From JAHBNG01 sp039028975 (GTDB lineage Bacteria; Chloroflexota; Anaerolineae; Caldilineales; Caldilineaceae), in the NCBI GenBank assembly GCA_039028975.1, contig JBCCHB010000045.1, positions 38,469 through 102,468 of the forward strand: a DNA stretch of 64,000 nucleotides, written 5' to 3'. The notes beneath the pieces are model-generated. The model was not told the origin of the DNA. It worked only from the letters and a program-made list of their open reading frames with translations, and made no database searches. The position numbers were made by a program, and so were the translations under genes. Every line of letters starts with the position of its first letter. The stretch's first letter is position 1. Below are positions 61,018-64,000 of the stretch, piece after piece.

Positions 61018-61989
61018 ATGGATTCAACCCTGGCGATTCAAGACAAAGCAAACAGCACCGGGCAAGCTATTTTAGGGACTCGGAAATCTCAACTGGCCCG
61101 TTGGCAGACCGAACATGTTCAATCTCTTCTCCACGCGGCCTGGCCTGATTTTCGCTTTGATGTGCGGGTCTTTACAACCAAAGGTGATAAGATTATCGAT
61201 GTTCCCCTGCCGCTCATCGGTGGCAAGGGGCTATTTACTTTGGAGTTGGAGAATGCCCTGCGCAATGGTGCAATTGATATTGCGGTTCACAGTCTCAAAG
61301 ATTTGCCCACGGATTCACCCAAGGGGTTAACGATTGGCTCAATCCCCCCGCGCGAAGAAGCCGCAGATGTGCTAGTTAGCCGAGGTGGTGAGACGCTCGA
61401 GGCACTACCGAATCACGCCACAATCGGCACAAGCAGTCGACGTCGTGCTGCTCAACTCCTCCACTTTCGCCCTGACTTACAGATTATTGACATTCGCGGC
61501 AATGTTGATACCCGCATCCAGAAGACGTTGGACCCAGACGGACCGTACCATGCATCTGTGCTCGCCTTTGCTGGAATCCATCGCATTGAACAGGACCATG
61601 TGATTAGCCAGATTCTGCCCGATGAAATTATGCTCCCTGCACCCGGTCAGGGAGCCTTAGGGGTCCAATGTCGGGATGACAAAGAGTCTATCCAACTTCT
61701 AGCACCCATTCATGCCCCGATTGCTGCCGCCGAAGTTATTGCAGAGCGTTCATTCTTGGCTGCGCTTGGTGGTGGATGTGCAACGCCCGTTGCTGCCAAA
61801 GCCACCGTTGATGATTTAGCTCTTACGCTTACTGGACGCGTCACGACCTTAGACGGTGTACACCAGATTGAAGTGTATATTTCAGGGTTAGCTGAGAATG
61901 CCTCTTTTCTAGGGGAAGCGTTAGCTCAAGAGGCACTTGAGAAGGGTGCCCAGGAAATTTTGGATCAATGTCAAGCCGCCGTCCACTAG
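61018..61989 (+). CDS. hemC: Hydroxymethylbilane synthase (porphobilinogen deaminase)
   Basis: Joins four porphobilinogen molecules into hydroxymethylbilane. It has the substrate residue D95 in HSLKDLPTD, the Arg-rich TSSRRRAAQL and the cysteine C254 in ALGGGCATPVA that holds the dipyrromethane cofactor. The length of 323 includes a short N-terminal addition. It overlaps hemD by 22 bp, so hemC and hemD are translated together. Confidence 0.97.
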   Translation: MDSTLAIQDKANSTGQAILGTRKSQLARWQTEHVQSLLHAAWPDFRFDVRVFTTKGDKIIDVPLPLIGGKGLFTLELENALRNGAIDIAVHSLKDLPTDSPKGLTIGSIPPREEAADVLVSRGGETLEALPNHATIGTSSRRRAAQLLHFRPDLQIIDIRGNVDTRIQKTLDPDGPYHASVLAFAGIHRIEQDHVISQILPDEIMLPAPGQGALGVQCRDDKESIQLLAPIHAPIAAAEVIAERSFLAALGGGCATPVAAKATVDDLALTLTGRVTTLDGVHQIEVYISGLAENASFLGEALAQEALEKGAQEILDQCQAAVH

Positions 61990-62765
61990 CAGGGGTTCGA
62001 GTGGTCATCACCCGAGCCACTCATCAAGCTACTGAACAGCGTGAAAGTCTGGAAGAAATGGGAGCTTCAGTCTTTCACTATCCCTCTATTGCCATTGCGC
62101 CACCAATGGATATTGACACACTTGATGCCTCACTCCATAAGGCCATCTCGGATGAGTATGACTGGATTCTGCTTACCAGTACCAACACAGTCTATGCTTT
62201 ATCTGAGCGGCTGCGTACGTTGGGACAATCTTTTCCTGCTACCTTGTCCATGCGGGTTGCTACAGTGGGTTCATCTACTGCCAAACAAGCACAGGAGAAG
62301 CTTGGGCTATCTGTTGATGTTATGCCTGCTGAATTTACCGCAGAGTCGTTAGGAACGGCCATCCCCCAGTTGAAAGGTCATCGTGTTTATCTCCCTCAGT
62401 CTGAGCTTGCGAAATCTAATCTAAGCAAAACTTTGCAATCCCAGGGTGCAATAGTCGATACTGTCCATGCTTACCGTACGGTCATGGCCCAAGGTGGCGA
62501 TGACGTGCCATCTATGTTATGGGAGGGCAGCATTGATGCAATTACGTTTACTAGTGGGTCGACTGTGCGCAATTTTGCCCGTCGACTTGCTTTTGAACAG
62601 GCAACCCTCTCTATGCTAGATGATGTTTGTGTCGCCTGTATTGGCCCGTCTACCGCTACTGCTGCCCAACAGCTAGGATTAGCCGTATCCGTACTGCCAG
62701 AGGAACATACCAGCGCTGGGCTAACAGATGCATTGGTTACCTATTTCCAGACGAATGGAGCTTAA
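61968..62765 (+). CDS. hemD: Uroporphyrinogen-III synthase
   Basis: Cyclises hydroxymethylbilane with inversion of ring D. The sequence is weakly conserved, as usual for the family, but the start GVRVVITRATHQATEQ, the LLTSTNTVYALSERL segment, DAITFTSGSTVRNFARRL and CVACIGPSTATAAQQLGL are in order. It fills the gap in the pathway after hemC and overlaps that gene by 22 bp. The end lies next to the methyltransferase start. Confidence 0.92.
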   Translation: MSSRRPLAGVRVVITRATHQATEQRESLEEMGASVFHYPSIAIAPPMDIDTLDASLHKAISDEYDWILLTSTNTVYALSERLRTLGQSFPATLSMRVATVGSSTAKQAQEKLGLSVDVMPAEFTAESLGTAIPQLKGHRVYLPQSELAKSNLSKTLQSQGAIVDTVHAYRTVMAQGGDDVPSMLWEGSIDAITFTSGSTVRNFARRLAFEQATLSMLDDVCVACIGPSTATAAQQLGLAVSVLPEEHTSAGLTDALVTYFQTNGA

Positions 62766-62769
62766 GACA

Positions 62770-63537
62770 ATGGCTGCCACGCCAATAGACTCAACCAAGC
62801 GCTTCTCGGATCGGGTCGCCAACTACGTCAAGTATCGACCTCGCTACCCGCAGGCAATTATTCCGTATCTTGAGAGGCAAATTGGTCTAACTTCCGATAC
62901 CATTATTGCTGACGTAGGTTCTGGTACGGGTATCCTAACTGAGCTATTTTTAGACCACGGCAATTTTGTGTATGGTGTGGAGCCAAACGAACCCATGCGC
63001 TCTGCTGCCGAGGATTTGCTCTCTTCCTACGAATGTTTCACAAGCATTGATGGGACTGCCGAAGCGACTACCCTTACCGAAGAGTCGGTAAATCTAATTG
63101 TGGCCGGGCAAGCATTCCACTGGTTTGAACCTTCCAAAGCCAGAGCTGAATTTGCCCGTATTCTGATGCCTGGAGGATATGTTGCCTTGATCTGGAACTC
63201 TCGCCTGCGGAAGGGGCCATTTATGCATGCATACGAAGAACTCCTCTTCACCTATGCTGACGATTACAAGAGCGTTGGGGATCGGAATGTAACTGATGAA
63301 CATATCGGGACCTTCTTTGCGCCCCAGCAGATGACGTTACATACATTTGCACATTATCAAATGTTTGATTTTGCTGGATTGAAGGGCCGTGCATTATCCT
63401 CATCTTACGCGCCTGTCGCAGAACATCCCAGGCATGAGGCGTTTATTGAGCATTTAAAGCAGCTATTTGATAACCATCAAGAAGACGGAATTGTATCTGT
63501 AGACTATAAAACACGAGTCTACTCTGGCCAGTTATAG
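62770..63537 (+). CDS. Class I SAM-dependent methyltransferase
   Basis: A 255-residue Rossmann-fold methylase with motif I IIADVGSGTGILTE and the post-motif GVEPNEPMR, IVAGQAFHWF and ILMPGGYVALIWN, as in the Methyltransf_11/25 group with the start FSDRVANYVKYRPRYP that occurs in UbiE-like bacterial proteins. I use the ATG at 62770, with GGAG nine bases before it; a longer frame to 62728 overlaps hemD. Small-molecule substrate unknown. Its position at the end of the haem block suggests, but does not prove, tetrapyrrole or quinone involvement. Confidence 0.85.
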   Translation: MAATPIDSTKRFSDRVANYVKYRPRYPQAIIPYLERQIGLTSDTIIADVGSGTGILTELFLDHGNFVYGVEPNEPMRSAAEDLLSSYECFTSIDGTAEATTLTEESVNLIVAGQAFHWFEPSKARAEFARILMPGGYVALIWNSRLRKGPFMHAYEELLFTYADDYKSVGDRNVTDEHIGTFFAPQQMTLHTFAHYQMFDFAGLKGRALSSSYAPVAEHPRHEAFIEHLKQLFDNHQEDGIVSVDYKTRVYSGQL

Positions 63538-63540
63538 ATA

Positions 63541-63652
63541 GTTAGGAAAATCTTGTCCTTGTGAAGGTGACGATTTCCTCTCTTTGCAGGATTCCCTGGA
63601 GGAACTGGACAAAAGTCAAAACATCACTTTTCTGGTAGACTATTGAGCGCAT
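63541..63652. repeat. Family B element, diverged copy (B4)
   Basis: Read on the minus strand it begins CCAGAAAAGTGATGTTTTGA, continues TTTGTCCAG and ends GGACAAGATTTTCC, matching the order of B1-B3 with many changes. It lies just after the methyltransferase gene. Confidence 0.6.
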
Positions 63653-63717
63653 GGCAATCGCTCATAGTAGGGGTCGCTCTAACCTTTCAGTATTCGCGAT
63701 ATTAGCCTGACAAAAAA

Positions 63718-63745
63718 GAAAGGCGATGGGGACTCCATCGCCTTT
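63718..63745. terminator. Terminator downstream of the haem block
   Basis: GAAAGGCGATGG and CCATCGCCTTTC form a 12-bp perfect stem with a four-base loop; A-rich and T-poor flanks, so it is best read as a hairpin terminator on the minus strand (TTTTTTG follows) or a shared one. No gene is seen from here to 64000. Confidence 0.65.
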
Positions 63746-64000
63746 CGTATCCGTCGTCATCTTGTATGCCCTAACAAAACAGCGCCCGTGTTACCGTGCG
63801 ATTGTTTGTTTGTTCCACAGTCGAAGTATAGCATGGCTTTGAGGCTATTGAATCTTACAACTTTGCTGCCCTACTCAAGTCTGGTGGAAAGCGAGCGGTG
63901 TTAAGTCAAAAGGTTCTGGGAACTGCAAGTTGAAGGGAACAAGGCGGCCCAATTTAAGTTGTCGCCTAAACCATCGCCATCCGGCTTTGAAAATGCTGAG

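Noticed and set aside
1..64000. tRNA, rRNA, integrase or phage genes
   Set aside because: None of the expected motifs was seen on either strand. A covariance search would be needed to exclude short or degenerate RNA genes.

Overview
The window reads as a stretch of chromosome from a free-living, heterotrophic bacterium, most likely a member of the Chloroflexota (Anaerolineae, Caldilineae or Ardenticatenia type). This is an inference from several traits seen together: large secreted proteins with lamin-tail, CotH, PA14 and Ig-like modules; a Thr/Pro-rich linker of the TPTP kind; short Tyr/Phe-Leu/Ile-Pro motifs at or near the C-termini of secreted proteins; a mevalonate-type decarboxylase; an actinobacterial-type ferrochelatase with cysteines; and an F420-type oxidoreductase. 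Base composition looks close to balanced. No rRNA, tRNA, CRISPR array, integrase or phage gene was seen.

Layout. 1-5.3 kb: the start of a MoxR ATPase gene, a repeat-rich gap, an M1 metallopeptidase lipoprotein, and a DUF4143-type ATPase lying between two related fragments of a TPR protein. 5.3-11.3 kb (minus): a complete polar amino acid ABC transporter in the order binding protein, permease, permease, ATPase (aapJQMP order). Both permeases carry unusual insertions. 11.9-17.2 kb: a sugar/polyol block with a zinc-type dehydrogenase, and a minus-strand run of xylose isomerase, LLM oxidoreductase and TIM-barrel sugar epimerase, then a ComB-like phosphatase. 17.5-30.2 kb: a PD40 propeller protein and surface proteins, namely an SGNH hydrolase and a 2490-residue protein that combines ricin-type, propeller, di-haem cytochrome, PA14 and CBM-like modules. 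The last two are preceded by the same 140-bp upstream sequence. 30-34 kb: VOC protein, PyrK-like flavoprotein, DUF368 (PopT-type) transporter and MobA-like nucleotidyltransferase. 34-42 kb (minus): CotH/lamin-tail protein, and a lamin-tail protein, HflX and Tat-type phosphatase whose genes overlap. 42-48.5 kb: MsrB, mevalonate-pathway decarboxylase, MBL hydrolase, glyoxalase, phosphoesterase, acetyltransferase and ECF sigma factor. 49-57 kb: a two-repeat Tat lipoprotein, a histidine kinase, a TrmH-like methylase, CrcB and an EamA transporter. 57-63.5 kb: a haem block with coproheme decarboxylase-like protein, ferrochelatase, hemA, hemC, hemD and a methyltransferase.

The intergenic DNA is populated by at least two families of short palindromic elements. 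Family A is about 85 bp with ends resembling TATACTCAGCTCCGTTTGAAAAC in two arms. Family B is about 75-110 bp with CCAGAAAAGTCTTGTC ends. One family A end lies inside the pyrK-like coding region. These, the shared upstream module, the two modified permeases and the recurring C-terminal motif are the most distinctive signals in the window.
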